From the NCBI GenBank assembly GCA_020632495.1, contig JACKFL010000006.1, positions 992,001 through 1,056,000 on the forward strand: DNA of 64,000 bases, written 5' to 3'. Numbering within the stretch: the first letter of the stretch is position 1; every line of letters begins with the position of its first letter. The position numbers and the translations under genes were made by a program. The notes beneath the pieces are model-generated. The model saw nothing but the letters and a program-made list of their open reading frames with translations. It had not been told where the DNA came from and did not search any database. Source of the stretch: Candidatus Omnitrophota bacterium (lineage in GTDB: Bacteria > Omnitrophota > Gorgyraeia > Zapsychrales > Zapsychraceae). Shown here one piece after another: positions 56,014 to 64,000 of the stretch.

Positions 56014-58649
56014 CAAGTGTTTCCTTTAGTCAAATATTCGTTAAGTGAAGCTATGGCGTCATCGAGATTGGCTGCGTTTTTTCCGCCGGCCTGCGCGAGT
56101 TGCGGCCGGCCGCCGCCGCGGCCTTCGATCTTGTCCGCCACGATTTGAATCAATTCGTTAGCCTTCCATCCCTTAGCCACCGCGTCGTCAGGGCTGCAGA
56201 TCAGCACATTGGCCCCGTCCTCGTTGCGGGCGCCGAGTATAATAAGAGATCCCGGCAATTTCTGTTTGAGATGGTCGCAGAGTTTACGCAGCAAGCCCAT
56301 GTCCGCGTCTTCGAAAATCTTTTGAAAAACAGGCGCGCCGTTGTCCTTGGTTGAAACGGTGGACAACTGTGCCTCCAGTTCGCTTTTCAGCGCGTCGAAC
56401 CGCACGCGTTCGAATTCCTTCTCTATATCTTTCAATTTTCTGGATTGCGCTTCCACCTTGGCGGTGACCTGATCCACAGGCACTTTAAAGCCTTTGGCCA
56501 GTTGTCGCATTTGGTCCTGCAACTGATTGAGCTGCTCCAGGGCCATGACACCGGTCGCGGCCTCGATGCGGCGAATCCCCTGGGCAATGGCTGATTCGCT
56601 GCTGATTTTAAACAATCCTATCTGTCCGGTGAAATCGAGATGGGTACCGCCGCAAAACTCCTTGGAATAATCGCCGATGCTGACGACGCGCACGGTCTTA
56701 CCGTATTTTTCCGCGAAGAAAGCCAGGGCCCCGCTCTGCCGGGCGGTCTCTATGTCGAGATTCTCCACGATCACCGGATCGCAGGCGCGGATAAAGGTGT
56801 TAACGTGAGTCTCAATTTTGTCCAGCTCTTCACCCGTGATGGCCTTGGGGTGGCTGAAATCGAAGCGTAAACGGTCCGGGTCGACCAGCGAACCCTGCTG
56901 TTTAATATGCTCGCCGAGCACCCGGCGCAGGGCCGACTGCATCAGGTGCGTGGCGGTATGATTACGCATGATGGCCAGCCGGCGTTCTGTATCTACTTCC
57001 GCGGTCACGACGTCGCCGACCGAGAATGAACCTTGTGTGACTTTACCGGTGTGGATCCAGATGTCGTCGAGTTTTTGCGTATCGGTGATCCGGATCTCAT
57101 TGCCTTCGTGTGAGAGCCGGCCGCTGTCACCTACCTGCCCCCCGGATTCCGCATAAAACGGCGTCTTGTCGAGAATGATTTGGAGTTCCGTGCCAGCCGG
57201 CGCGGATTCGGCGGAGTTGCCGTCGATCATAATCGACAGGATCCGGCCCACTCCGACCGTCTGTTCATAACCTTTAAAGTCGGTTTTCGGTAAGTCCGCC
57301 TGCAGGCTGCCATCCGCAAAGACGTCGCCGGTCATCTTGCTGGCAGCGCGGGATTGTTCGCGCTGCTCGCTCATCAGTTGCTCATAGACATTCATGGCCG
57401 TTTGCTGGATCCCGGCGGACACATTCTCGCTTTTCAGGATGCCTTCCATCGTCGCCAAAGTTAAGCCGTACCGGTCTTTGTAGGTAAATATATGGCGGCC
57501 GAGCGCGTCTCCATCCGACTTATTAGCCTTGACTGTCTCGAGAAACTCGGGCATGCGTTCCGTGCGCACCTTCAGAAATGCCTTTTCGACGCTGAGTACA
57601 TTGTCGCAGATCATTTGTTGTTTGTCCTTGAGGTCCGGATATCCGGGGGACATGGCTGCGACGGCGGCCGGAATGAGCTTGTTGATGACCGGTTCAAGCC
57701 GGCCGCTGTGACGGACCGCGATATCGGTCATCTCCGTAATCAAGCGGCGGATCACCGAGCCGCGGTCTTTGTTGGACGGGACAACCCCGTCGCCGATCCC
57801 GATGGTCACCGCCCGCAAGTGATCGGCCAGCACATAGCGCTCATTGCGCCGTTCATTCGGCGAGTCGATCCGCACATGTTGATCAATAGCCGCGAGTATC
57901 GGCTGAAAAATGTCGGTCTCAAAATTGCTCTTTTTTCCCTGCAGTACGGCGGCAAGACGTTCCAGCCCCATACCGGTGTCGATATTCTTGCCCGGCAACG
58001 GTTCGAGGACGCCGCCGTCCTGGCGGTTAAATTGGGTAAAGACGAGATTCCATACTTCGGAGAAACGTCCGGGTTCGTCATCCGGATCCTTCGGCACGGT
58101 CCCGCGAGTGGGGTCATAATCGTAAAAAATCTCGGAGCACGGTCCGCATGGTCCGTTCGGTCCGTTTTCTTTGGCATTGGACGGCCAGAAATTACTTTTG
58201 CCGCCGAGCTTAAAGATCTTTTCCCGGGGGATTCCGATCTCGGTCAGCCAAATATTCTCCGCCTCCGGGTCTTCCACATACACGGAGACCCACAGCCTTT
58301 CTTCCGGAATCTGCAATTCCTTGGTCAGGAACTCCCAGGCCCAGTTAATGGCTTCCTTTTTGAAATAGTCCCCGAATGAGAAATTGCCCAGCATTTCAAA
58401 AAAGGTGTGGTGAAAATCGGTCACCCCCACCTCATCGAGATCGTCGGTCCGCATGCATTTTTGCGCGGTGGCCGCCCGGGTGTAATCTTCGATGTGACCC
58501 AGAAACTGGCGTTTGAATTGCTGCATGCCCGCGGTGGTAAAAAGAACCGTGGGATCGTCTTTGGGGACGAGGGTATCGCTTTCGACGAGGGTATGCCCCT
58601 TGGCCGCGAAGAAGTCGAGGAATTTTTTTCGGATATCGTTAACAGTCAT
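56013..58649 (-). CDS. alaS: Alanine--tRNA ligase
   Basis: 878 residues, full length. The class II catalytic core starts 'VNDIRKKFLDFFAAKGHTLV' with 'LFTTAGMQQFKRQFLG' and 'DDLDEVGVTDFHHTFFEMLG'. The editing domain carries 'RNHTATHLMQSALRRVLGEH' (HxxxH zinc motif, near residue 560) and 'KEFCGGTHLDFTGQIGLF' (the second zinc half). The C-Ala domain ends 'GRGGGRPQLAQAGGK'. It charges tRNA-Ala and clears Ser/Gly mischarging. Its start overlaps recX by 11 bases and its stop overlaps hisD, so it is part of the recA run. Confidence 0.95.
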   Translation of the reverse strand: MTVNDIRKKFLDFFAAKGHTLVESDTLVPKDDPTVLFTTAGMQQFKRQFLGHIEDYTRAATAQKCMRTDDLDEVGVTDFHHTFFEMLGNFSFGDYFKKEAINWAWEFLTKELQIPEERLWVSVYVEDPEAENIWLTEIGIPREKIFKLGGKSNFWPSNAKENGPNGPCGPCSEIFYDYDPTRGTVPKDPDDEPGRFSEVWNLVFTQFNRQDGGVLEPLPGKNIDTGMGLERLAAVLQGKKSNFETDIFQPILAAIDQHVRIDSPNERRNERYVLADHLRAVTIGIGDGVVPSNKDRGSVIRRLITEMTDIAVRHSGRLEPVINKLIPAAVAAMSPGYPDLKDKQQMICDNVLSVEKAFLKVRTERMPEFLETVKANKSDGDALGRHIFTYKDRYGLTLATMEGILKSENVSAGIQQTAMNVYEQLMSEQREQSRAASKMTGDVFADGSLQADLPKTDFKGYEQTVGVGRILSIMIDGNSAESAPAGTELQIILDKTPFYAESGGQVGDSGRLSHEGNEIRITDTQKLDDIWIHTGKVTQGSFSVGDVVTAEVDTERRLAIMRNHTATHLMQSALRRVLGEHIKQQGSLVDPDRLRFDFSHPKAITGEELDKIETHVNTFIRACDPVIVENLDIETARQSGALAFFAEKYGKTVRVVSIGDYSKEFCGGTHLDFTGQIGLFKISSESAIAQGIRRIEAATGVMALEQLNQLQDQMRQLAKGFKVPVDQVTAKVEAQSRKLKDIEKEFERVRFDALKSELEAQLSTVSTKDNGAPVFQKIFEDADMGLLRKLCDHLKQKLPGSLIILGARNEDGANVLICSPDDAVAKGWKANELIQIVADKIEGRGGGRPQLAQAGGKNAANLDDAIASLNEYLTKGNT

Positions 58650-59118
58650 GGTCGTTCATCGCTTTTATGATTTGCGGAAGACTGAATCCCCGGCGCTGTA
58701 AATAGTCCATCAGGCGCCGCCGGCGTTTGTCCGGGGCCAGGTCTTCGTACCGGTGTTCGCGCCGGCAGATTAATTCCTTGATCGTATCGATCTCGGGACA
58801 GGTGCTGAGTTGGGCCGGCAATTCCGTTTCGATCAGATCCTCGGCGATCCCTTTGCGCCGCAATTCCAGACGAATTCGGTGCGGCCCCAGTGGTTTGCGT
58901 AAACGAGACGAAATCCACTGCCGGGCAAACTCACGGTCATTGACAAGCTCGAGTTCTTTAAAATATTGGACCGTCCGATCGACGTCGCCTGCGGAGAGAT
59001 TTTTCAGCCGCAACCGGTCACGTATTTCCTGTTCGCTTCGCGGCCGGATGTTCAGCATGCGGAAGACTATGGTCTTGGCCCTGACCAGGGGATCCAGCTG
59101 TTCCGTCTTTGCCGACAA
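58639..59118 (-). CDS. recX: Regulatory protein RecX
   Basis: 159 residues made of three short helical repeats. 'RPRSEQEIRDRLRLKN', 'YFKELELVNDREFARQWISS' and 'LGPHRIRLELRRKGI' are the typical RecX blocks. It binds RecA filaments and limits their growth. The start is a TTG at 59118, 3 bases past the recA stop; no ATG gives a full N-terminus. The distance from recA implies cotranscription, and the 3' end overlaps alaS. Confidence 0.88.
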   Translation of the reverse strand: MSAKTEQLDPLVRAKTIVFRMLNIRPRSEQEIRDRLRLKNLSAGDVDRTVQYFKELELVNDREFARQWISSRLRKPLGPHRIRLELRRKGIAEDLIETELPAQLSTCPEIDTIKELICRREHRYEDLAPDKRRRRLMDYLQRRGFSLPQIIKAMNDHDC

Positions 59119-59121
59119 AAT

Positions 59122-60141
59122 TTACGTTTGGCTCTCCTTCACCGAGGCCAGGATCTGCTTTTCCAACTTACTGAGCAGTTTGATATTGTCTTTCAGGAAC
59201 TGCCGTGTGTTTTCCTTCCCCTGACCGATTTTCTCGTTCTCATAGGAAAACCACGCCCCGGATTTTTGGACGATATCCCGGGAAACCGCCAGATCCAGAA
59301 TATCGGCGCTGCGTGAAATCCCCTCATTGAAGTGGATCTCGAATTGCGCTTCCCTGAAAGGCGGCGCCACTTTGTTCTTCACGATCTTGGCCTTAACGCG
59401 GTTACCGATAATTTCTTCGCCCTTTTTGAGCGATTCGATGCGCCGCAGATCAATCCGGACCGAGGCATAAAATTTGAGCGCGCGTCCGCCGGTGGTTGTT
59501 TCCGGTGAACCGAACATAACCCCGATCTTCATCCGGATTTGATTAATGAAGATAATACACGTGTTGGATTTATTGATCGCCGCAGTCAGTTTGCGCAAGG
59601 CCTGCGACATCAGCCGGGCCTGCAGCCCCATGTGCGAATCGCCCATGTCGCCTTCGATTTCGGCGCGCGGGGTGAGCGCGGCCACCGAGTCGATTACGAT
59701 CAGGTCCACCGCGTTCGAGCGGGTGAGCGTTTCGGCAATCTCAAGCGCCTGTTCCCCGGTATCCGGTTGGGATATCAACAGGTCGTCGAGTTTGACGCCG
59801 ATTTTGCGGGCATACGTGGCATCGAAGGCATGTTCCGCGTCTATGAACGCCGCAACCCCGCCCATTTCCTGGATTTCACGGATAACACTCAGAGTCAGTG
59901 TGGTTTTTCCCGATGATTCCGGTCCGTAAATCTCGATAACCCGGCCGCGGGGAAGTCCGCCGACACCCAGCGCGATATCCAAGCTTATTGACCCCGTCGG
60001 AATTGCCTCCACACTTTTGATCGTCTGTCCGTCGAGCTTCATGATCGAACCTTGACCGAACTGCTTTTCGATTTGCGATAAAGCGAGATCGAGGGCCTTA
60101 CGCTTGTTCTCCACGTCAGCTGCTTTCTTTTGATCAGCCAT
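59122..60141 (-). CDS. recA: Recombinase RecA
   Basis: 339 residues. 'RVIEIYGPESSGKTTLTLS' holds the P-loop. 'AFIDAEHAFDATYARKIGV', 'LIVIDSVAALTPRAEIEGDM' and 'SNTCIIFINQIRMKIGVMFG' (loop L2 region with 'SPETTTGG') are the standard motifs. It forms filaments on single-stranded DNA for repair and triggers LexA self-cleavage. The ATG at 60141 follows GGAGG. A near-consensus promoter with a dyad lies upstream, fitting regulated but strong expression. First gene of a 16-gene run on the minus strand. Confidence 0.97.
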   Translation of the reverse strand: MADQKKAADVENKRKALDLALSQIEKQFGQGSIMKLDGQTIKSVEAIPTGSISLDIALGVGGLPRGRVIEIYGPESSGKTTLTLSVIREIQEMGGVAAFIDAEHAFDATYARKIGVKLDDLLISQPDTGEQALEIAETLTRSNAVDLIVIDSVAALTPRAEIEGDMGDSHMGLQARLMSQALRKLTAAINKSNTCIIFINQIRMKIGVMFGSPETTTGGRALKFYASVRIDLRRIESLKKGEEIIGNRVKAKIVKNKVAPPFREAQFEIHFNEGISRSADILDLAVSRDIVQKSGAWFSYENEKIGQGKENTRQFLKDNIKLLSKLEKQILASVKESQT

Positions 60142-60196
60142 TGATGTCCTCCATAGGAATATAGTGTGATTATTGACGAGGGATATCGAGAAGGGA

Positions 60197-60235
60197 ATTA
60201 TACATGAGCGGTTATGGGTTGTCAACGAAATAACC
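60197..60235 (-). promoter_or_regulatory. Consensus promoter of recA with an overlapping dyad (possible SOS operator)
   Basis: TTGACA (60220-60225) and TATAAT (60197-60202) on the minus strand are both perfect and exactly 17 bases apart. GGTTAT (read at 60230-60235) and its complement ATAACC (60210-60215) form an inverted repeat with 14 bases between, centred on the -35; GTTGACAAC within it is a smaller dyad. A repressor at this place would block the promoter. No classic LexA box of the enterobacterial (CTG-N10-CAG) or Bacillus (GAAC-N4-GTTC) type is present. Confidence 0.65.
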
Positions 60236-60287
60236 GCCGATAAATTGTCCTAAATGGCTCAATTTTAGATGTTTACAGTTTAAGATC

Positions 60288-60321
60288 AAGCTTCGCCCCC
60301 ACGCACTTTGGGGGGTGGCTT
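60288..60321. other. Stem-loop between recA and the GT-C-like gene
   Basis: CCCCCA (60296-60301) pairs with TGGGGG (60309-60314) around a 7-base loop, and AAGC/GCTT outside it (60288-60291, 60318-60321) extends the structure with internal bulges. No T tract follows on either strand, so it is not a clear terminator. It lies in the 236-base divergent gap (60142-60377). Confidence 0.35.
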
Positions 60322-60336
60322 ATTACGATTTAACAT

Positions 60337-60365
60337 TTTACCGGAACAACTGCGCCTGATATACT
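60337..60365 (+). promoter_or_regulatory. Candidate promoter for the GT-C-like gene
   Basis: TTTACC (60337-60342) and TATACT (60360-60365) with 17-base spacing. The start would lie about 6 bases before the ATG at 60378, leaving a very short leader without a ribosome site. Confidence 0.35.
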
Positions 60366-60377
60366 TAGGGTTATCTT

Positions 60378-62135
60378 ATGAGAAAAAATCCGCTCCTAAC
60401 CCTGTTTTCCTCTCCCGTACGGATCAGCTGGGCGCTGCTGCTGCTCATGACCGCGGTATTCTTTTTCCGGCCGGTGGAGACCGGTGATATCTGGTGGCAT
60501 TTAAAGGCGGGTGAGTACATTTATACCCACAAGGTCGTGCCGTTGCTCGATCCGTTTCCGACCAGCGGCGAGAAGACGTTGTGGGTGCTGACCCAGTGGC
60601 TGGGCAGTTTGGTGTATTACCTGGCCTTTCACGCGGCCGGTCCGCTGGGGCTAAAGGTCATCCGGGTCCTGATTATCCTGTTGTCCCTGTGGCAGCTGCG
60701 TCGGTTCGGCGGACAGCGGGATGTCGCGCCCGTATTGCCCTTTTTAGGATTTCTGCTGTTACTGGCCGTGGCCACCCGGCCCCACCTGCGGCCTTTCCTT
60801 TTTAATCTGCTCTTCATTCAGGTCATGCTCGGGGCATTGTTGACGTTTCACAAGACGGCGCGTCCCGGGGCGTTGTGGCCGGTGGTGCTAATCGCCCCCC
60901 TGTGGGTGAATATTCATATGGGCAGCTTTGTGTACGGCTTTACGTTAATCGGGGTGTTCCTGCTGGCGGCCGCGGTCGAGGCTTATACGCAGGGACGTTC
61001 CTGGCGGCGGGTCGGGCTGCTCGGCGGACTGACCGGACTTTACGCCCTGGCCTTCCTGGTGAATCCGTACGGTATTCAGGGGGCATTGCATCCGTTGCGC
61101 ACCCTGTTTGTCCCGGATTACCTCAATTTCGGGCTGATCAAGGCCGCGATCTCCGAGTTACAACCTCCCCGGCTTATGACCGGCGCTTATTTGTGGTTCT
61201 GGCCGACGCTGATTCTGGGCGGGGCCGCGGTTTATTTGGATCGTGCCGGCCGCTTTCGCAATACTATTCTGTTGGCGTGCGGTTTATTTATGTTCCTGTA
61301 CGGCCAGCGAGCCGCGCTGTTTTTTGCCCTGATCTGTCTATATCTCTTCATAGAGGCTTGCGGGCCCGAACTGATCAGGCGGATTTCATCCAATACGCGT
61401 GTCCTGTGGGGGATACACGCCGTCCTCTATCTTTTAATCATTTTTGTGACCGCTGGCTATTTCCAGCAAAAAGTTTTCTGGCATGGCCGGATTGAACGCT
61501 GTATCGCCATGTCCGAAGCGCATACCTCCCCGGGCCACCTCCTGGATGACCTGGCTTGGGAAAAAACCGACGGCATTGTTTTTAATGACGACGCCTACGG
61601 CGGATACATATTGTGGCATTACTATCCTCAACTGCGGCCGTTTGCGGACACCCGACAGATCAATATGACGAACTTTCAGCTGTTCAATCTGATCCTCAAT
61701 GATCCGCACCGGTACTGGAATTATTCCGATCTACAACAAAGGATCGCAGTCGTCCTGCTGGATGCCGAAAAGGTGGTGAACTGGAAGTTGATCCGGTATC
61801 TGCAATCCCGGGACGACTGGCATCTTTCCGCCGTCCAAGGCTCCCAGCTGCTTTTCCGTCGCGGAAAAACGGAAGACGGTTTGCTCGCCTACAAACGGGA
61901 GCTGCTGGCCTATGATTCACAATTGGAAGATTTTCGCAGGGAATTGGAGGCCTTGGTGCAGGCCGGACCGCAGCATAGGGTGCGGTATGTTCACATGGAA
62001 CCGGCTGACTCGGCGGTGACATTGTTCGAACTAGGCTACCGCGGCGCCGCGCTGGAGCGGCTGCTGTATTCCTTCCGTATTTCCAACTCGCCCTATCAGC
62101 ACGCTATCGCCCGGCTTATCCTGAAGAATCTTTGA
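60378..62135 (+). CDS. Polytopic membrane protein, probable GT-C-type glycosyltransferase
   Basis: 585 residues with about ten to eleven transmembrane helices in the first 380 residues and a soluble C-terminal tail. 'DIWWHLKAGEYIYTHKVVP' in the first extracytoplasmic loop, followed by 'LLDPFPTSGEKTLWVLTQWL', is a pattern I recall in uncharacterised GT-C-like membrane proteins of several phyla; the Asp before the Trp pair is a candidate catalytic residue. 'VFNDDAYGGYILWHYYPQLR' and 'FADTRQINM' are also conserved-looking in such proteins. A role in glycan or protein glycosylation is inferred only. It is divergent from recA and convergent with rsmE (20-base 3' overlap). Confidence 0.6.
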   Translation: MRKNPLLTLFSSPVRISWALLLLMTAVFFFRPVETGDIWWHLKAGEYIYTHKVVPLLDPFPTSGEKTLWVLTQWLGSLVYYLAFHAAGPLGLKVIRVLIILLSLWQLRRFGGQRDVAPVLPFLGFLLLLAVATRPHLRPFLFNLLFIQVMLGALLTFHKTARPGALWPVVLIAPLWVNIHMGSFVYGFTLIGVFLLAAAVEAYTQGRSWRRVGLLGGLTGLYALAFLVNPYGIQGALHPLRTLFVPDYLNFGLIKAAISELQPPRLMTGAYLWFWPTLILGGAAVYLDRAGRFRNTILLACGLFMFLYGQRAALFFALICLYLFIEACGPELIRRISSNTRVLWGIHAVLYLLIIFVTAGYFQQKVFWHGRIERCIAMSEAHTSPGHLLDDLAWEKTDGIVFNDDAYGGYILWHYYPQLRPFADTRQINMTNFQLFNLILNDPHRYWNYSDLQQRIAVVLLDAEKVVNWKLIRYLQSRDDWHLSAVQGSQLLFRRGKTEDGLLAYKRELLAYDSQLEDFRRELEALVQAGPQHRVRYVHMEPADSAVTLFELGYRGAALERLLYSFRISNSPYQHAIARLILKNL

Positions 62136-62865
62136 CGTCACCCGAAAAACGGACGGCCGCCACCGTGGTAATCGCGGCCGTTTCCACTTTTAGTACCGTC
62201 GGCCCAAGCGTGACCGCCAGACAGCCGCTGCGGCGGGCCTGTTCGTATTCGTCGACCGAGAAATCGCCCTCGGGACCGATCAGGATACTCATCTGCGGCG
62301 GGTCCTGCAGGCCGGCCAGCGTGGTCAGAAGCGGGCGGCAGTCGCCCGTCAGGCTCGGGATGAGGACCGGGCCCTGCTGCAAAAGCATTTCCAGGGCTTC
62401 GTTGAAAGGTGTCGGCGGACGGATAAGCGGGACCGTGGCCCGGCGGCATTGCTTCGCAGCGTTAACGGCCACCTGGGCGAAGCGCTGTTGTTTGTGAGCC
62501 GCCTTCTCCGGTTTGATCACCACATCCGAGTTTTTGGTTTGCAGCGGAATAATTTCATCCACACCCAGTTCGGTCGCTTTTTCGACGATGGTCTCGAATT
62601 TGCCTTTCTTGGGAATGGCGCAGGCCAGGATCAAACGGGGATGACGCGCCGGTTCACGGCGTAAGGTCTCCACTTTGACACGGATCTCGACCGCGCTGAT
62701 CTGAGTGATTTTCCCCGCGGCGAGCAGTCCCCGGCCGTCGAACAGTTCCACGGCGGCGCCCTGGCCCAACCTCAGCACGTCCCGCGCGTGATGCACCTCA
62801 CTGCCTTCATCTATCTTTACGTCCTTCGCTTGGGGGGTCAGTTGTGGTGTGTAAAATCTATGCAT
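62116..62865 (-). CDS. rsmE: 16S rRNA (uracil1498-N3)-methyltransferase
   Basis: 249 residues. An N-terminal PUA-like part ('HHARDVLRLGQGAAVELFDG') is followed by the SPOUT domain: 'LACAIPKKGKFETIVEKATE', 'LGVDEIIPLQTKNSDV', 'AAKQCRRATVPLIRPPTPF' and 'ILIGPEGDFSVDEYEQARRS', then 'LGPTVLKVETAAITTVAAV' in the trefoil knot. The family usually has LG.RILR.ET in the knot; here it is LGPTVLKVET. It methylates U1498 of 16S rRNA. It lies 2 bases after the pseudopilin gene at 62868. Confidence 0.9.
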   Translation of the reverse strand: MHRFYTPQLTPQAKDVKIDEGSEVHHARDVLRLGQGAAVELFDGRGLLAAGKITQISAVEIRVKVETLRREPARHPRLILACAIPKKGKFETIVEKATELGVDEIIPLQTKNSDVVIKPEKAAHKQQRFAQVAVNAAKQCRRATVPLIRPPTPFNEALEMLLQQGPVLIPSLTGDCRPLLTTLAGLQDPPQMSILIGPEGDFSVDEYEQARRSGCLAVTLGPTVLKVETAAITTVAAVRFSGDVKDSSG

Positions 62866-62867
62866 GA

Positions 62868-63467
62868 TTAGCGGGATATCATCGGCGGGCTGATTTGGGC
62901 GACCAGGGTTTTAGCGGGATTTTGCAAGGCGTCCTGGGTCCGCCGGGTATCGTGGGCCGTCAGGCTGACCGTCACGTTCTCAAACCGTCCGTCCCCGTCG
63001 AAATTGACGGTATAAAATTCAGCATCGTCGAGTTCAAAATAATCGCGCGTCGCGACGGCATTGTCGCATTTGGTGTTGCTGTCAGGCGGCACATCACCGG
63101 ACGGGACGTTATAGCAACGGCGCAGGCCCGGTGAAGAAATGTGATGGTACCAACAGGCCCATATGTCATCGGTATAATCGCTGGGGGTCAGTTGAGTATC
63201 GTGCCGGAAACAAATGGCTCTTTTCGGTGACACGCTGATATATTGAATACCGGCGTCGGCGGGATCCCCGATTGCCAGTTCCGCATCCTTGCGGATGGCC
63301 TTCATGACGGCCGCCAGTTTCATATCCGTGTAGCGTGTCGTTTGGCTGGCTGTGCGCATTTGTTTCATCGAAGTGGCCCAGACCGCCACACCGCCCATAA
63401 CGATGCTGATCATAACGGTCGCGAGCAGGAGTTCAGTGAGGGTCAGCCCTCGGCGGTTGACGCGCAT
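62868..63467 (-). CDS. Pseudopilin (type II secretion/type IV pilus-like minor pilin)
   Basis: 199 residues. The class III signal is 'RVNRRG' then 'LTLTELLLATVMISIVM', with the cleavage Gly at 7 and Glu at +5 of the mature protein, followed by a single hydrophobic helix. The rest is a globular domain with 'TSMKQMRTASQTTRYTDMKL' and a Cys-containing loop ('WYHHISSPGLRRCYN'). It is similar in layout to GspJ/PilW-type minor pseudopilins. It is the third of a row of at least three genes on the minus strand, so a pilus or secretion system begins here and continues past the window edge. Confidence 0.72.
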   Translation of the reverse strand: MRVNRRGLTLTELLLATVMISIVMGGVAVWATSMKQMRTASQTTRYTDMKLAAVMKAIRKDAELAIGDPADAGIQYISVSPKRAICFRHDTQLTPSDYTDDIWACWYHHISSPGLRRCYNVPSGDVPPDSNTKCDNAVATRDYFELDDAEFYTVNFDGDGRFENVTVSLTAHDTRRTQDALQNPAKTLVAQISPPMISR

Positions 63468-63476
63468 GGAATTACC

Positions 63477-63809
63477 TCAATAGGTGATGGTCAGATCGAC
63501 CCGGCGCAACGGCATCCCGGTCACATTGGTCACGGCATAACTGATTTGATACCCGTTATAAACGAAATTGTAGGTGCCCACCGCCAGGTTTCCCGTCGTC
63601 CAGGTATCGGCGCGCACATCCCGGCGCAGCTCGTCCAGAAAACCCTTCGCGGTGTAGGCCGCGTTAAGCTTCTCCGCCGACAAGGTCCCCTTGGGGTGCG
63701 AGGAGGACAGCGCGATGTAGACGCCGATAAACGTCAACGTGAAAATGATCGAGGTCACGATCACCTCCACCATCGAGACGAGCCCCTCTTCCTTGCGGAT
63801 TCTCAGCAT
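63477..63809 (-). CDS. Small pseudopilin-like protein
   Basis: 110 residues. 'RIRKEEGLVSMVEVIVTSII' followed by 'FTLTFIGVYIAL' is a prepilin-type leader and helix, although with Gly as the cleavage residue the Glu would be at +6, not +5. The remainder is a short beta-rich domain ('GTYNFVYNGYQISYAVT', 'RRVDLTITY'). Resembles GspI/PilV-type minor pilins in size. It is 9 bases upstream of the next pseudopilin gene and 12 bases downstream of the partial gene at the window edge. Confidence 0.6.
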   Translation of the reverse strand: MLRIRKEEGLVSMVEVIVTSIIFTLTFIGVYIALSSSHPKGTLSAEKLNAAYTAKGFLDELRRDVRADTWTTGNLAVGTYNFVYNGYQISYAVTNVTGMPLRRVDLTITY

Positions 63810-63821
63810 AGCCGGTTGCTC

Positions 63822-64000
63822 CTAGAGTGACGGACAAGTTCCGCCGCCGCAGGCCGGGTTGGAACCCGACAGCGGAGACTGGGTGACGCGGACGGTAAAG
63901 CCGCCCCACGATCCGTCAAAGGTATATGTTGATCCGTCACTGTTATAGTTGAAGGTGGAGCCGTCCTGGGCCAGCAGGCTGATGTTCAGATTGCTGTTGA
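63822..64000 (-). CDS. C-terminal part of a protein in the pseudopilin operon, cut by window edge
   Basis: About 59 codons before a TAG at 63822-63824, open to the window end. The translation includes 'LNISLLAQDGSTFNYNSDG', 'STYTFDGSWGGFTVRVTQ' and ends 'NPACGGGTCPSL'. It is beta-rich with two C-terminal cysteines (CGGGTC) that could form a disulfide. It may be a further minor pilin or a larger surface protein; its N-terminus is outside the window, so the family cannot be named. Confidence 0.5.
   Translation of the reverse strand, partial: NSNLNISLLAQDGSTFNYNSDGSTYTFDGSWGGFTVRVTQSPLSGSNPACGGGTCPSL

Overview
This 64 kb window looks like a chromosomal segment of a Gram-negative-type bacterium, most likely of the candidate phylum Omnitrophota (PVC superphylum). 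The main reason is the 2944-residue secreted protein at 18577-27411. Its N-terminal domain (around 'FNKIWIVPRQA' and 'YFSGGL') and its C-terminal 'GGIDLNP' motif match, from memory, a secreted protein family common in that phylum. SurA-like, pseudopilin, bactofilin, SecDF and dTDP-sugar genes fit a cell with an outer envelope. The assignment is from memory, not from a search.

Layout. (1) 1-1623: the end of a class I ribonucleotide reductase small subunit, a small coiled-coil protein, a radical SAM protein and an Rrf2-type regulator. (2) 1840-15020: a surface-glycan locus. It holds two tandem duplicated GT-C glycosyltransferases, three methyltransferases, a flippase-like membrane protein, a sulfotransferase beside a membrane-anchored APS kinase, GT4 and GT2 glycosyltransferases, a DegT aminotransferase, and RmlB and RmlA. 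RmlA, RmlB and the aminotransferase could make a dTDP-amino-6-deoxyhexose; the APS kinase and sulfotransferase could sulfate the product. (3) 15115-27411: queH, a TPR protein, an FkbH-like protein and the giant secreted protein, which contains about ten tandem modules of roughly 175 residues. (4) 27603-34984: ftsH-folP-cdaA-cdaR stub-pdxJ-acpS-nnrD, preceded by a tRNA-Met(CAU)-nuclease-like-tilS unit. (5) 35060-42934: gatCAB-ctpA-tsaD-mgtC-bactofilin-HTH operon, with a thioesterase and a PilZ protein upstream. (6) 42931-60141: a tightly packed 16-gene run from recA through recX, alaS, hisDBHAF, trpE, rpsP, yajC, secDF, a shortened mfd, a SurA-like chaperone and pdxA to rsmA. (7) 60378-64000: a GT-C-like membrane protein, rsmE and the start of a pseudopilin cluster.

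Most genes are on the minus strand in compact operons with ATGA/GTGA overlaps. Several sigma-70-type promoters are readable by eye (recA, giant protein, ftsH, tRNA-Met, rmlA, thioesterase). PdxA and PdxJ together indicate the DXP-dependent PLP route. GatCAB indicates tRNA-dependent Gln/Asn formation. CdaA indicates c-di-AMP signalling. I saw no insertion sequence, prophage, CRISPR array or rRNA. Two short intergenic inverted-repeat elements (9787-9893 and 15856-15927) are the only repeat-like DNA found outside genes.
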